Shown here one piece after another: positions 9,857-18,189 of a stretch of 37,110 nucleotides of DNA. Source of the stretch: Candidatus Palauibacter scopulicola (lineage in GTDB: Bacteria > Gemmatimonadota > Gemmatimonadetes > Palauibacterales > Palauibacteraceae). Every line of letters begins with the position of its first letter. The stretch's first letter is position 1. Under the pieces are notes generated by a model. That model saw nothing but the letters and a program-made list of their open reading frames with translations. It did not search any database and was not told the origin of the DNA. The DNA lies in assembly GCF_947581915.1 (NCBI RefSeq), contig NZ_CANPWG010000003.1:1-37110 (forward strand). Reading direction: 5' to 3'. The position numbers and the translations under genes were made by a program.

Positions 9857-9896
9857 AAACGCGAATTATTGTAACTTAGAAGGCCCCAAACGCGAA
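9857..9896 (-). promoter_or_regulatory. Fic gene promoter flanked by two direct repeats (candidate operator)
   Basis: On the minus strand TACAAT (9868-9873) is a near-consensus -10 box about 48 bases before the Fic start codon. No good -35 box is visible. Two identical 9-base repeats, AAACGCGAA on the + strand at 9857-9865 and 9888-9896, are 31 bases apart (about three helical turns) and bracket the -10 box. This is an AT-rich island in GC-rich DNA. Binding by the Fic protein's own N-terminal domain is inference. Confidence 0.5.
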
Positions 9897-9898
9897 AA

Positions 9899-9908
9899 AA
9901 CCGCGGTT
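9899..9908. promoter_or_regulatory. 10-base palindrome AACCGCGGTT
   Basis: Perfect 10-base palindrome directly upstream of the Fic promoter repeats. It could be part of an operator; it is short enough to be chance on its own. Confidence 0.3.
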
Positions 9909-9922
9909 ATCGGAAACCGGCA

Positions 9923-9938
9923 CGTTCCCGCGGGAACG
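9923..9938. promoter_or_regulatory. 16-base perfect palindrome in the Fic upstream region
   Basis: CGTTCCCGCGGGAACG reads the same on both strands with no spacer. It lies in the intergenic region between the Fic gene and the aminotransferase gene, about 100 bases before the Fic start and just downstream of the aminotransferase stop. A dimeric regulator site is the simplest reading; a loop-less palindrome makes a poor terminator. Confidence 0.45.
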
Positions 9939-10029
9939 CTCAGCGGTGACGGAGGATCCGCCGCCGACGTCCCATGTTCGTCGCCGGATGAGGCGGACCG
10001 CGGCGACGCCTACCCGATCCGTCCGCGCG

Positions 10030-11334
10030 TCAGGCCGGGATGCCGTGCTTCACCGCGCGGGTCATCGCGTCCACGAAGCGGTCGAGTTCCTCGAGCGTCG
10101 TGTAGGTGGACGGCGAGATGCGGAGCCCCGTGAACTCGGCGTGGTTGATGCCGACCGTGAAGATCCGGTGCCGGTTCCACAGCCAGTTGCGGAGCGCGCT
10201 CGTGTCGATGCCCTCGACCTGGACGTTGGCGATCCCGCACGCGAAGCCCGGCTTGAGGCTCGTGTTGAGCCGCACGCGGTCGTGCTCGAGGAGCTGCTCG
10301 GCCCAGTAGTTCCGCAGGTGTACGAGGCGCGCCTCCTTGCGCTCGCCGCCGACGAGCTGGTGAAAGGTGAGCGCTTCGCCGATGGCGAGGAAGTTGGCCT
10401 CGGGGTGCGTGCCGATCGCCTCGAACTTCCGGATGTCGTCGTCTCGGCTCTCAGCCGCGGCCTGCAGCGGCCAGATCTCGGGGATCTTCTCCCGCCTCAC
10501 GTAGAGGAGGCCGGTCCCGACCGGGGCGTGCAGCCACTTGTGCAGGCTGACGGCGTAGTTGTCGCAGTTCAGATCGGAGAGGGTAAAATCATGGTGTGCA
10601 AGTGAATGGGCGCCGTCGACGAGGACCGGGATGCCGTAGCCGCGCGCCATCTCCACGACCTCGCGCACGGGCAGGATCTGTCCGGTGATGTTGATCATGT
10701 GGCACATGAGGATGAGCCGCGTGCGGTCGGTGATCTGCTCCTCGAACAGTCGCACGATTTCGGCCGGATCCTCGGCCGGGATGGGGATCTTGAACTGCTT
10801 CATCACGATTCCCTCGCGGCGCTCGCGCTGCTGGAAGGTCGTGATCATGCGCCCGTAGTCCTGGGTCGTCGTCACGACTTCGTCGCCGCGCTCGAGGTCG
10901 TACCCGTTCTGGAGGATCTGGAGGCCCTCGGACGCGTTGCGCGTGATCGCGACCTCCTCCGGGTCCACGTCCCACTGCCGGGCGAGCCGGGCCCGGACGC
11001 CCTCCCGCTGCGGCTCCAGGATCTGCCACCCGTTGTAGACCGGGATCTGGTTCGCGAAGTCGAGGTCCCGCTTCATCGCCTCGAGCACGTGGGCGGGCGT
11101 CGGACTCACGCCCCCGTTATTGAGGTTGACGAGAGAGCGGTCGGTGGTGAACGCCTTCTGGATCTCGATCCAGAACTCCTCGTCGCGCGCGATCTCCTCG
11201 GCGGAGCCGGGCGTGCGGGACAGGTCGCGGGCCGCCGCGACCGCGGTGCTCCACTTCGTGGGAACGACGGTCATGGCTCCGGCGGCAGCGGCGGAGCCCC
11301 CGAGGCGGGCGAGGAATCGTCGGCGGGTGGGCAT
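10030..11334 (-). CDS. Tat-exported class V aminotransferase-fold PLP enzyme
   Basis: A 434-residue PLP-dependent enzyme of the class V fold (cysteine desulfurase, selenocysteine lyase, isopenicillin-N epimerase-like group). The N-terminus carries TRRRFLARLGG, a twin-arginine signal followed by an Ala-rich hydrophobic core, so it is predicted to be exported already folded with cofactor. The PLP pocket is visible: NASEGLQ at about 133-139, VDGAH at 239-243 (Asp240 for the pyridine N), and SLHKWLHAP with the Schiff-base Lys266. AGGAGG just before the ATG at 11334 fixes the start; upstream in-frame codons are less likely. It lies 103 bases after the selenoprotein gene on the same strand. The substrate is unknown; selenocysteine chemistry is not implied by the fold alone. 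Confidence 0.88.
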   Translation of the reverse strand: MPTRRRFLARLGGSAAAAGAMTVVPTKWSTAVAAARDLSRTPGSAEEIARDEEFWIEIQKAFTTDRSLVNLNNGGVSPTPAHVLEAMKRDLDFANQIPVYNGWQILEPQREGVRARLARQWDVDPEEVAITRNASEGLQILQNGYDLERGDEVVTTTQDYGRMITTFQQRERREGIVMKQFKIPIPAEDPAEIVRLFEEQITDRTRLILMCHMINITGQILPVREVVEMARGYGIPVLVDGAHSLAHHDFTLSDLNCDNYAVSLHKWLHAPVGTGLLYVRREKIPEIWPLQAAAESRDDDIRKFEAIGTHPEANFLAIGEALTFHQLVGGERKEARLVHLRNYWAEQLLEHDRVRLNTSLKPGFACGIANVQVEGIDTSALRNWLWNRHRIFTVGINHAEFTGLRISPSTYTTLEELDRFVDAMTRAVKHGIPA

Positions 11335-11437
11335 GCGGCCTCCTGGCTGGTTCGATACCGATCCGGCAGCTGTCAATTGGGCCGTTTTCGGCGCCGCGAG
11401 CAAGTCCGGCGCCCGCCGCGCCCGGCGGCCCGACGCG

Positions 11438-11992
11438 TCAGTCCGACGCCGTGATCATGGCGAGGATCGGGTCGATCGCCTCGTCCGCCAGCGCCTCGAG
11501 TTCGGCGGCGGTGCGGTTCTGGATGGGGTGCGGGACCCAGACGATGCCGGGCTCGAAGCCGAGCGTGCGCGACTGGCTGTGCGCCGCCTCCTCGAACTCG
11601 GTCGTGACGACGAAGCAGCCGGGGATCCCGCGTTCATCGAGGTCTCTGAGATCGTGCAGACCGCACGACGTGCAGGACCCTCAATCGGCCAATGCCTGCA
11701 CCACGACATCGGCCTCCGTGGCGATCCTCTGGAGCAATTCGGTCGGGGCCCGGCGCGCGTTGGTCGGCTTGTCCGTGCGGATCGTCGCGATGCCGCGCGC
11801 ATCGAGCCGCGTCTTCACGTGGTCGAGGAACTCGTCGCTGCGGAGCTTGCCGATCCCCTGCAGCGCCACCACGCGTCCTTCGAGCGACGGGGGAGGTGCC
11901 CGCCGCGGGCGCATCTCCGGGGCGAGTTCGGAGGTCGGGTCGTGGAGGACGGAGGCCGGCGTCGCCGGATTCGCTGCGGTCAGAGCGGTCAT
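11438..11992 (-). CDS. UGSC-type selenoprotein with in-frame TGA as selenocysteine
   Basis: A 184-residue protein read through an in-frame TGA at 11681-11683 (residue 104). The reading frame continues 80 codons past it to a second TGA at 11438-11440. Around it the product reads ALAD-U-GSCTSCG, so the redox centre is UGSC followed by another Cys. The downstream part is clearly protein-like (LHDLRDLDERGIPGCFVVTTEF, GFEPGIVWVPHPIQNRTA). I recall a family named for this motif (UGSC-containing selenoprotein); its biochemical role is not known to me. A SECIS-type hairpin follows the UGA. The ATG overlaps the stop of the thioredoxin-fusion gene in an ATGA arrangement. A standard annotation would truncate the product at residue 103. 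A redox role is inferred from the Sec/Cys motif and the partner. Confidence 0.9.
11651..11669 (-). promoter_or_regulatory. bacterial SECIS hairpin for selenocysteine insertion
   Basis: In the mRNA, beginning 12 bases after the UGA, GUCGUGC pairs with GCACGAU (six Watson-Crick pairs plus one G-U) around the apical loop GGUCU. The loop starts 18 bases past the UGA and opens with two G residues, which fits the known bacterial SECIS layout. The loop and neighbouring UGC/GCA pairs resemble the E. coli fdhF element bound by SelB, from memory. Confidence 0.85.
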
Positions 11993-13440
11993 GTCTCGAT
12001 CTCTCTCGTGATGGGGTGTGAGTGCTGCCAGGCGCGGCCGCCGGGCCAGCCGGCCAGGATGGCGGAGTACAGTCCGGCCGCGCCGCCGGCCCGGGCAAGG
12101 AGCAGTCCCCCGGGCGGGAACTTGGGCACGTGGCGGCGCGTCTCCGAGTCCGGCACCCCCTCGGCCAGGCCCCCCGCGCCGCGCGTCACCTCGCTCAGCG
12201 GTCGCGTCGTCGCCTCGAGCAGCGCCTCGGTGATCCGCGCCCGGCCCCAGCCCGCCTCCCGGTAGATGGCGTAGTGCTCGGGCGAGAGGAGCAGCACCGC
12301 ATGTGCCCACTCGCAGATCTTCGGATGGCACACGGCCAGCAGGCACGCCGCCAGCGACGCGGTCAGTTCCTCCGGCGTGCGCGAGCGCTGGTCCATGATC
12401 CCCTGCACACCCTCCCCCTGGAAGAGTGTGACCGCGCTCACCCCGGCCGGGACGCCGCGCGACACCGAGAGCGGTTCCCACTCCTCGTCCGACTCATCCT
12501 CCGCGAAACAGAACGTGTACTTGCTGGGGGCCCCGAAGGTGGAGCGGTCGATCTCGCCGGGCCGGCCGCCGCCGACGTTGCGCACGATGAGGTTGAGGGC
12601 ACGTCCGATGGTCGCGTTGGCGCGGTTTCCCTGGCCAAGGACGTTCAGCCCCGAATTCATCCCGATGCGGCGGGCGATCGCGCCGTTGACGATGACGAGG
12701 GGCGCGGTGAAGCACGTGCTGCACAGGATCCCGTGCAGCGTGAAGTCGGGGTCGAGCGCCGCCTCGAGCGCCGCGAGCACGACGGGCATGTATTCCGGCT
12801 TGCAGCCCGCGAGCACGGCGTTGATCGCGACCTTCTCCACCGTGCACTCCCCGTAGTCCGGCGGCACGGTGCCCAGGATCTCGTCCGGAGCCCGGGGCGT
12901 GCCCGCGAGCATGCGCAGGATCCGCTCCGGAGTTGGCGGGACGACGGGCAGCCCGTCCGTCCACCCGCGCTCGAAGCACGCTTCGAGGGCGTCCGCATGC
13001 GGTTCCAGCGCCACCTGCCGCGCTTCGAGGCCGGTTTCCCCGAAGCGCGCGCGCAGCCGCTCCGCCGCGCCGGGTTCGACGGACCGCGAACCGCAGCCCG
13101 GCTGGAACTCGGGCAGTTCCGCACCCAGGTCCGGAATCGACGTCAGATCGCGCCACTCCGCCCGGTTCCAGCCCACCGCGCGGCCCGCCTCCTTCCCGTC
13201 CTCGAAGCGCACGAGGGTGGGGACGGTCTCGATCCCGAGGTGGAAGGATTGTTCGAGTTCCGTGTCGTCGACCCCGCCGGAAAGCGCCGCGGGAAAGTCC
13301 GGGTCGTCCTGGCTGAGAACCACGAGACCGCCGGGACCGTCGGCGAGCCGCTCAAGCACCGGTTCGACCAGCCGACACGTGGGGCAGTCGCGCTTCACCA
13401 CGACCGCGAGCCCTTCCTGCGGGAGCGGAGAGTGTTCCAT
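11989..13440 (-). CDS. thioredoxin-domain fusion protein, partner of the UGSC selenoprotein
   Basis: A 483-residue protein with two parts. Residues 1 to about 105 form a thioredoxin fold: redox motif CPTC at 19-22 and the cis-Pro segment ETVPTLVRFEDG near 71-82. After a linker containing PGCGSRSVEP, residues from about 145 form a large domain I cannot name. Its features are ERGWTDGLPVVPPT, a CSTC motif at 240-243, IGMNSGLNVLGQGNRANATIGR, and ALEAALDPDF. The stop overlaps the start of the selenoprotein gene (ATGA), indicating coupled translation and probably a shared complex or redox relay. I chose the ATG at 13440 because upstream codons read as Arg-rich noise and the thioredoxin fold begins here. 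No signal peptide, so cytoplasmic. Confidence 0.83.
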   Translation of the reverse strand: MEHSPLPQEGLAVVVKRDCPTCRLVEPVLERLADGPGGLVVLSQDDPDFPAALSGGVDDTELEQSFHLGIETVPTLVRFEDGKEAGRAVGWNRAEWRDLTSIPDLGAELPEFQPGCGSRSVEPGAAERLRARFGETGLEARQVALEPHADALEACFERGWTDGLPVVPPTPERILRMLAGTPRAPDEILGTVPPDYGECTVEKVAINAVLAGCKPEYMPVVLAALEAALDPDFTLHGILCSTCFTAPLVIVNGAIARRIGMNSGLNVLGQGNRANATIGRALNLIVRNVGGGRPGEIDRSTFGAPSKYTFCFAEDESDEEWEPLSVSRGVPAGVSAVTLFQGEGVQGIMDQRSRTPEELTASLAACLLAVCHPKICEWAHAVLLLSPEHYAIYREAGWGRARITEALLEATTRPLSEVTRGAGGLAEGVPDSETRRHVPKFPPGGLLLARAGGAAGLYSAILAGWPGGRAWQHSHPITREIET

Positions 13441-13658
13441 GTCCCCACCGTAACGCGCGCGTCGCCTCCATCCAAACGGATGCACACCGAACCCGGACGG
13501 ATCCGGGTTGTCGGATCGCGTCCGCCGCCGCCGCGCGGGCGTTGACCGGGTGGGGGACTGAACGGAGATTTACTCAGGCGTGTTGTGAAGGGATGTGCAG
13601 GGGTTTGTTTCACCTGCGATGGACCCGTGATGGACCTTCGGGGAAGGATGTATCTCTC

Positions 13659-15368
13659 ATGAACCGCACCGCACTCGCGCGCCGGCTGGCGGGCGGGGTC
13701 GTTCCGGGGCTGCTCCTCGCGTCGCTGTCGGGCCTTGCCGCTCCGGCGCCCGCCGACGCGCAGTACATGCCGAGCCAGGCCCCGGTGCCTCCCCCGTTCT
13801 TCGCCCTCCAGAACGCGCGCATCGTGACCGGCACGGGCGCCGTCATCGAGAACGGCACCGTCGTCATCGCCAACGGCCTCATCGAGGCGGTCGGAGCCGA
13901 TGTCGAGGTCCCGGGCGACGCCTGGCTGATCGACGTCTCGGGCCTGACCGTCTACCCCGGCCTGTTCGACGGGCTGTCCCGGATCGGGATGGCCTCGCAG
14001 GTGGGGAATCCGGGCGGCGGGGGAGGCAACCCCTTCGCCGCGTTTGTCGAGCAGGCGAACCAGCCCCGCACCGTGGGGCCCGAGGACCGTCCGGCGACGA
14101 ACTCCTGGGTCAACGCGGCCGACATGCTCGATCCCGACTCCGACGAGATCGAGACGTGGCGTAGCGGCGGGTTCACGAACGCGCTCGTGGCGCCCGATGA
14201 CGGGATCGTGACGGGGCAGGCCGTCGTGGTGAACCTCGCGGGCGACGAGCAGGAGATGGTCGTGAAGGCGCCCGCCGCCCTCCGCGTGACGATGAGCGGA
14301 GCCGGCGGATTCCGGAGCTTCCCGGGTTCGCTCATGGGCGTCATCGCCTACATCCGGCAACTGTACCTGGACGCAGATCACAGCCAGCAGTACGAGGCGC
14401 GCTACACGGCCAACCCGAGCGGCCAGCCGCGGCCCACCTACGACCGGGCGCTCGGTCCGATCCAGGACGCGATCGCCGCAGGATGGCCGACCGTGATGCC
14501 GGCGAACGAGGTGCGGCAGATCCGGCGCGCGATCAAGCTCGGGCGCGACACGGGCGCGCGGCCGGTCCTCCAGGGCGCGCACGAGGCGTACGGACTCGCC
14601 GACGAGATCGCGTCGGCCGGGGTCCAGGTGCTCGTGAACGCCGACTGGCCCGAGCGGAACCGCGATGCGGATCCGGAAGCCGAGGAGTCGCTCTCGTCGC
14701 TGAAGCGCCGCGCCTATGCGCCGACGACGCCGGCCCGGCTCGAGGAGGCGGGCGTCGAATGGGCCTTCTACAGCGGTTCGGCCGGGAGCCCCCGCGCGAT
14801 GATGGAAAAGGTGCGGACGGCGATCGAGAACGGGCTCTCCGAGGAGGCGGCGCTGGAGGCGCTCACCGTCGCGCCCGCCCGCATCTACGGCGTGGACGCG
14901 ATGCTCGGCTCCGTCGAGGCCGGCAAGATCGCGAACCTCGTCGTGACCGACGGCCCGCTGTTCGAAGAGGACACCGACATCCGGATGGTGTTCGTCGACG
15001 GCCACAGGTTCGAGGAGGAAGCGCCGGAGCCCCGGCCGACGGAGCCCCCGGCGGTCGACATGAACGGCACCTGGCTCCTCTCCCTGAACAACGACTCGCA
15101 GGAGGCGACGGCCGAACTCGAGGTTTCGGAGGACGGCACGATTTCAGGCGTCATCCAGGGCGAGCGGGGCGAGCAGCAGATCACCGACGGCTGGGTGAGC
15201 GGCAGCGAGTTCAGCATCACGGTCTCCGCCACGATGGGGCCGGGCATGGACGTGGAGATCGTCTACACCGGCACGGTCGAGGGCGATTCGATCGAGGGGA
15301 ACGCTTCCTTCGGTGGCATGCGCAACATGGACTTCACGGGCACGAGGCCCGGAGGAGGTGTCCGATGA
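13659..15368 (+). CDS. exported amidohydrolase-fold protein without the HxH metal motif (first of three)
   Basis: A 569-residue exported protein with signal peptide (cleavage near ADAQ, residue 35). The composite fold typical of imidazolonepropionase-like amidohydrolases is clear: FFALQNARIVTGTGAVIENGTVVI at the start, and SVEAGKIANLVVTDGPLF with VFVDGHRFE at the end of the fold. Where active members have an HxH after the PGLxD turn, this one reads YPGLFDGLSRIG (99-110), so the first metal ligands are missing and activity is doubtful or different. About 100 extra C-terminal residues (NGTWLLSLNNDSQEA, GTISGVIQGERGEQQI) look like a small beta-barrel domain. The start is set by the signal peptide and GGGAAGGA about 11 bases upstream. 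Overlaps the next gene by ATGA. Confidence 0.88.
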   Translation: MNRTALARRLAGGVVPGLLLASLSGLAAPAPADAQYMPSQAPVPPPFFALQNARIVTGTGAVIENGTVVIANGLIEAVGADVEVPGDAWLIDVSGLTVYPGLFDGLSRIGMASQVGNPGGGGGNPFAAFVEQANQPRTVGPEDRPATNSWVNAADMLDPDSDEIETWRSGGFTNALVAPDDGIVTGQAVVVNLAGDEQEMVVKAPAALRVTMSGAGGFRSFPGSLMGVIAYIRQLYLDADHSQQYEARYTANPSGQPRPTYDRALGPIQDAIAAGWPTVMPANEVRQIRRAIKLGRDTGARPVLQGAHEAYGLADEIASAGVQVLVNADWPERNRDADPEAEESLSSLKRRAYAPTTPARLEEAGVEWAFYSGSAGSPRAMMEKVRTAIENGLSEEAALEALTVAPARIYGVDAMLGSVEAGKIANLVVTDGPLFEEDTDIRMVFVDGHRFEEEAPEPRPTEPPAVDMNGTWLLSLNNDSQEATAELEVSEDGTISGVIQGERGEQQITDGWVSGSEFSITVSATMGPGMDVEIVYTGTVEGDSIEGNASFGGMRNMDFTGTRPGGGVR

Positions 15369-16789
15369 GACATCCGATGACACGGGCTGCCGGGCGAGTC
15401 GGAGCCGGATGCCTGGCGCTCGGCCTGGCGTACGCCGTCGCGCTCGCGGTCCCGGGCGGGGCGGCCGCGCAGGAGCAGCCGATCCTCATCACGGGCGCGA
15501 CGATTCTCACCGCGGCGGACGCCGGGCGGATCGAGGACGGCGCCGTCCTGTTCGAGAACGGGCGCATCGTCGCCGTCGGGCCGGCCGCCGAGGTGGAGGC
15601 GCCCTCCGACGCGGTGGTCATCGACGGGACGGGCAAGTTCATCACGCCCGGCATCGTCGACGCCCATTCCCATATCGCGGCCGACGCGATCAACGAGGGG
15701 GCGGTCTCCGTCTCCTCCATGGTGTCGATCCACGACGTGATCGACCCGACGGACATCGCGCTCTACCGCGAGGCGGCGGGCGGCACGACGACGTCGCACG
15801 TCATGCACGGGAGCGCGAACCCGATCGGCGGCAACAACGCCGTCATCAAGCATCGCTGGGGCGCGGACGCGCAGGGTCTCCTCTTCCAGGGCGCCCCGCC
15901 CACCATCAAGTTCGCGCTCGGCGAGAACCCGAAGCGGGCCGGGAGCCCCAACCTACCCGGCCAGGAGGCGCGCTATCCCGCCTCCCGCATGGGGGTGATG
16001 GACGTGGTTCGGCAGGCCTTCATCGAGGCCAGCGAGTACAAGGCCGAGTGGGACACCTACCGGGCGCGCGTGGCCGACGGCGACCGCGATGCGATCCCGC
16101 CACGCCGCAACCTGACCATGGATCCGCTGGTTGAAGTGCTCGAAGGCACGCGCTACGTGCACGCGCACAGCTACCGCGCGGACGAGATCCTGCAGCTCAT
16201 GCGGGTGGCCGAGGAGTTCGGCTTCCGCATCCACGTCTTCCAGCATGTCCTGGAAGGCTACCGCGTGGCCGACGAGATGGCGGAGCACGGGGCCCACGCC
16301 TCCACGTTCTCGGACTGGTGGGCCTACAAGATGGAGGCCTACGAGGCGATCCCGCACAACGCGGCGATCATGACGCAACGCGGCGTCAACGTCTCCATCA
16401 ACTCCGACAGCGGGGAAGAGGGACGGCACCTCAATCAGGAAGCCGCCAAGACGATGAAGTGGGGCGGCCTGACCGAGGCCGAGGCCCTCGCCACCGTCAC
16501 GATCAATCCGGCGATCCAGCTCATGATCGACGACCGCGTGGGTTCGCTGGAGGCGGGGAAGGACGCGGACATCGTCCTGTGGGAGAACTATCCGCTCTCC
16601 TCCTACGCCAGGGTCCGGACGACGTATATCGACGGCGAGGTGGTGTTCGATATCGACGCCGACATGGCGATGCGGGCCGAGATCGCGGCGGAGAAGGAGG
16701 AGTTGAGAGAGATGCTCGGCGAGGCGGACGAGGACGACGACTCGGATAACGAGCGCGAACCGGGCCGGTGGCCCGGAGGTGGACGATGA
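15365..16789 (+). CDS. exported amidohydrolase (imidazolonepropionase-like) with intact HxH
   Basis: A 474-residue exported amidohydrolase of the metal-dependent hydrolase superfamily. The signal peptide ends near AAAQ (residue 36). Metal motif DAHSHIA has His101 and His103. Further candidate ligands follow: YVHAHSYRADEI, FRIHVFQHVLEGYR, and the Asp of SINSDSGEEGRH. The fold closes with SLEAGKDADIVLWENYPLSSYARV. This is the only member of the three-gene group with a normal active site. GGAGGAGGTG at 15351-15360 is a strong ribosome-binding site, and the ATG overlaps the previous stop (ATGA). The C-terminus is Asp/Glu-rich. The substrate is unknown; the family cleaves cyclic amides, dipeptides and related bonds. 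Confidence 0.92.
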   Translation: MRHPMTRAAGRVGAGCLALGLAYAVALAVPGGAAAQEQPILITGATILTAADAGRIEDGAVLFENGRIVAVGPAAEVEAPSDAVVIDGTGKFITPGIVDAHSHIAADAINEGAVSVSSMVSIHDVIDPTDIALYREAAGGTTTSHVMHGSANPIGGNNAVIKHRWGADAQGLLFQGAPPTIKFALGENPKRAGSPNLPGQEARYPASRMGVMDVVRQAFIEASEYKAEWDTYRARVADGDRDAIPPRRNLTMDPLVEVLEGTRYVHAHSYRADEILQLMRVAEEFGFRIHVFQHVLEGYRVADEMAEHGAHASTFSDWWAYKMEAYEAIPHNAAIMTQRGVNVSINSDSGEEGRHLNQEAAKTMKWGGLTEAEALATVTINPAIQLMIDDRVGSLEAGKDADIVLWENYPLSSYARVRTTYIDGEVVFDIDADMAMRAEIAAEKEELREMLGEADEDDDSDNEREPGRWPGGGR

Positions 16790-18186
16790 TGGACGGATCC
16801 ACGAACACCACAGGTGACAGGATCGGCACCATGCTGAAGTCGATCGTGGGGACCGCGACGGTCCTCGGCATTGTCGGGCTCGGCGCGCCGAGCCCGGCCG
16901 TCGCGCAGGACGGCGGCACGTTCGCGGTGCAGGGGGCCACGATTCACACGGTGGCCGACGGCGTGATCGAGGGCGGTACGATCGTCATCAGGGATGGCCG
17001 CATCATCGCGGTCGGAGCGGACGTCGACATTCCGGCGGACGCCGAGATCATCGACGGGGAAGGGAAGCACGTCTTTCCCGGCATGATCGATTCGTTCAGC
17101 TCGCTCGGGCTCACGGAGGTCGGCGCCGTCGCGGTGACGAACGACGCGAGCGAGCTGGGGCGCTGGAACCCGCATCTCAACGCGCACACGGCCATCCACC
17201 CCGCCAGCGAGCACATCCCGGTCGCGCGCGCGAACGGGATCACGCACTCGATGGTCGCGCCCGGCGGCGGCGGCCGCTTCGGTGGCGGCGGAGGTTCGGG
17301 CATCCAGGGTCAGGCCACGCTCGTCCACCTCGACGGCTGGACGGTGGAGGAGATGGAGATCGAGAAGACCGCGGCCATGGTCCTCGGCTGGCCCACGCTC
17401 TCGACGGGGTTCCGCGCCTTCGCCGGTTTCGGTCCCCCGGCGGGCGGCCGTTCCTTCCGGCGGGCGCAGGAGCGCTTTGACGAGGAGGTGGCGGAGATGG
17501 ATTCGTGGTTCGTCGCCGCGGAGCACTACCGGCAGGCGGTGGCGTCCGGATCGAGCCGCGTGCCGCGCAACATCCAGCTCGAACACCTGTCGCGCGTCCT
17601 CGACCGGGGGATGAAGGTCATCGTGCGCGCGAACGGGTGGCGCGAGATCGAGTCGGCCATCGAGTTCGCGGAGAAGTGGAACCTGGACCTCGTCATCGCG
17701 GGCGGAAACGGGGCGCGCGAGATCGCAGGCACGCTGGCCGAGAAGAACATCCCCGTGATCCTGGGGCCTGTGCAGCGGCTGCCGCAGGGCGAGGACACCG
17801 CGTACGACGATCCGAACACGCTGCCCGGCGTGCTGCGCGACGCGGGGGTCGAGATCGCGTTCGCGACCTTCAACTCGTCCGACGCGCGGACGCTCCCCTA
17901 CGAGGCCGCGAACTCCGTGTCGTGGGGGCTCTCGAAGGAGGCGGCGCTGGAAGCCGTGACGCTGGGCCCCGCGCGCGTGCTCGGCGTGGACGACCGGCTG
18001 GGGTCGCTGGAGGTGGGGAAGGTGGGGAACCTGATCGTGACCGACGGAGATCCGCTCGAGATCACGACCCGGATCGAGTGGGTCTTCATCAAGGGCGTGC
18101 CGTCCGACCTGGACAACAAGCACGATAGCCTGTGGGAGGAATACAGGAACCGCCCGGCGCGGCGGGTGACCACGACGACGACCTAG
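16786..18186 (+). CDS. exported amidohydrolase-fold protein without the HxH metal motif (third of three)
   Basis: A 466-residue exported amidohydrolase-fold protein; cleavage is likely after AVAQ near residue 41. It follows the family plan (FAVQGATIHTVADGVIEGGTIVI, then SLEVGKVGNLIVTDGDPLEI near the end), but the expected HxH position reads FPGMIDSFSSLG. Residual His in ANGITHSMVAPGG does not restore the motif. A Gly-rich loop (GGGGRFGGGGGSG) is notable. The ATG overlaps the preceding TGA as ATGA, with GGAGG at 16775-16779; an ATG at 16789 is equally possible. It probably forms a complex with the intact middle protein or is a binding protein; inference. The stop is 3 bases from the convergent release-factor-like gene. 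Confidence 0.87.
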   Translation: MMDGSTNTTGDRIGTMLKSIVGTATVLGIVGLGAPSPAVAQDGGTFAVQGATIHTVADGVIEGGTIVIRDGRIIAVGADVDIPADAEIIDGEGKHVFPGMIDSFSSLGLTEVGAVAVTNDASELGRWNPHLNAHTAIHPASEHIPVARANGITHSMVAPGGGGRFGGGGGSGIQGQATLVHLDGWTVEEMEIEKTAAMVLGWPTLSTGFRAFAGFGPPAGGRSFRRAQERFDEEVAEMDSWFVAAEHYRQAVASGSSRVPRNIQLEHLSRVLDRGMKVIVRANGWREIESAIEFAEKWNLDLVIAGGNGAREIAGTLAEKNIPVILGPVQRLPQGEDTAYDDPNTLPGVLRDAGVEIAFATFNSSDARTLPYEAANSVSWGLSKEAALEAVTLGPARVLGVDDRLGSLEVGKVGNLIVTDGDPLEITTRIEWVFIKGVPSDLDNKHDSLWEEYRNRPARRVTTTTT

Positions 18187-18189
18187 CAG

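Noticed and set aside
11661-11675. Alternative hairpin right after the UGA (CUGCAC/GUGCGG with a GUC loop)
   Set aside because: It sits only 11 bases from the UGA to the loop and includes a G-U pair; the overlapping hairpin with the GGUCU loop fits SECIS rules better.
11681-12481. Minus-strand frame ending at the selenoprotein TGA and extending upstream to 12481
   Set aside because: Only its last 103 codons are real, the N-terminal half of the selenoprotein starting at 11992. The upstream part is a shadow of the thioredoxin-fusion gene.
13542-13658. Upstream extension of the first amidohydrolase
   Set aside because: The signal peptide starts at 13659 with a purine-rich site before it; upstream residues do not look coding.
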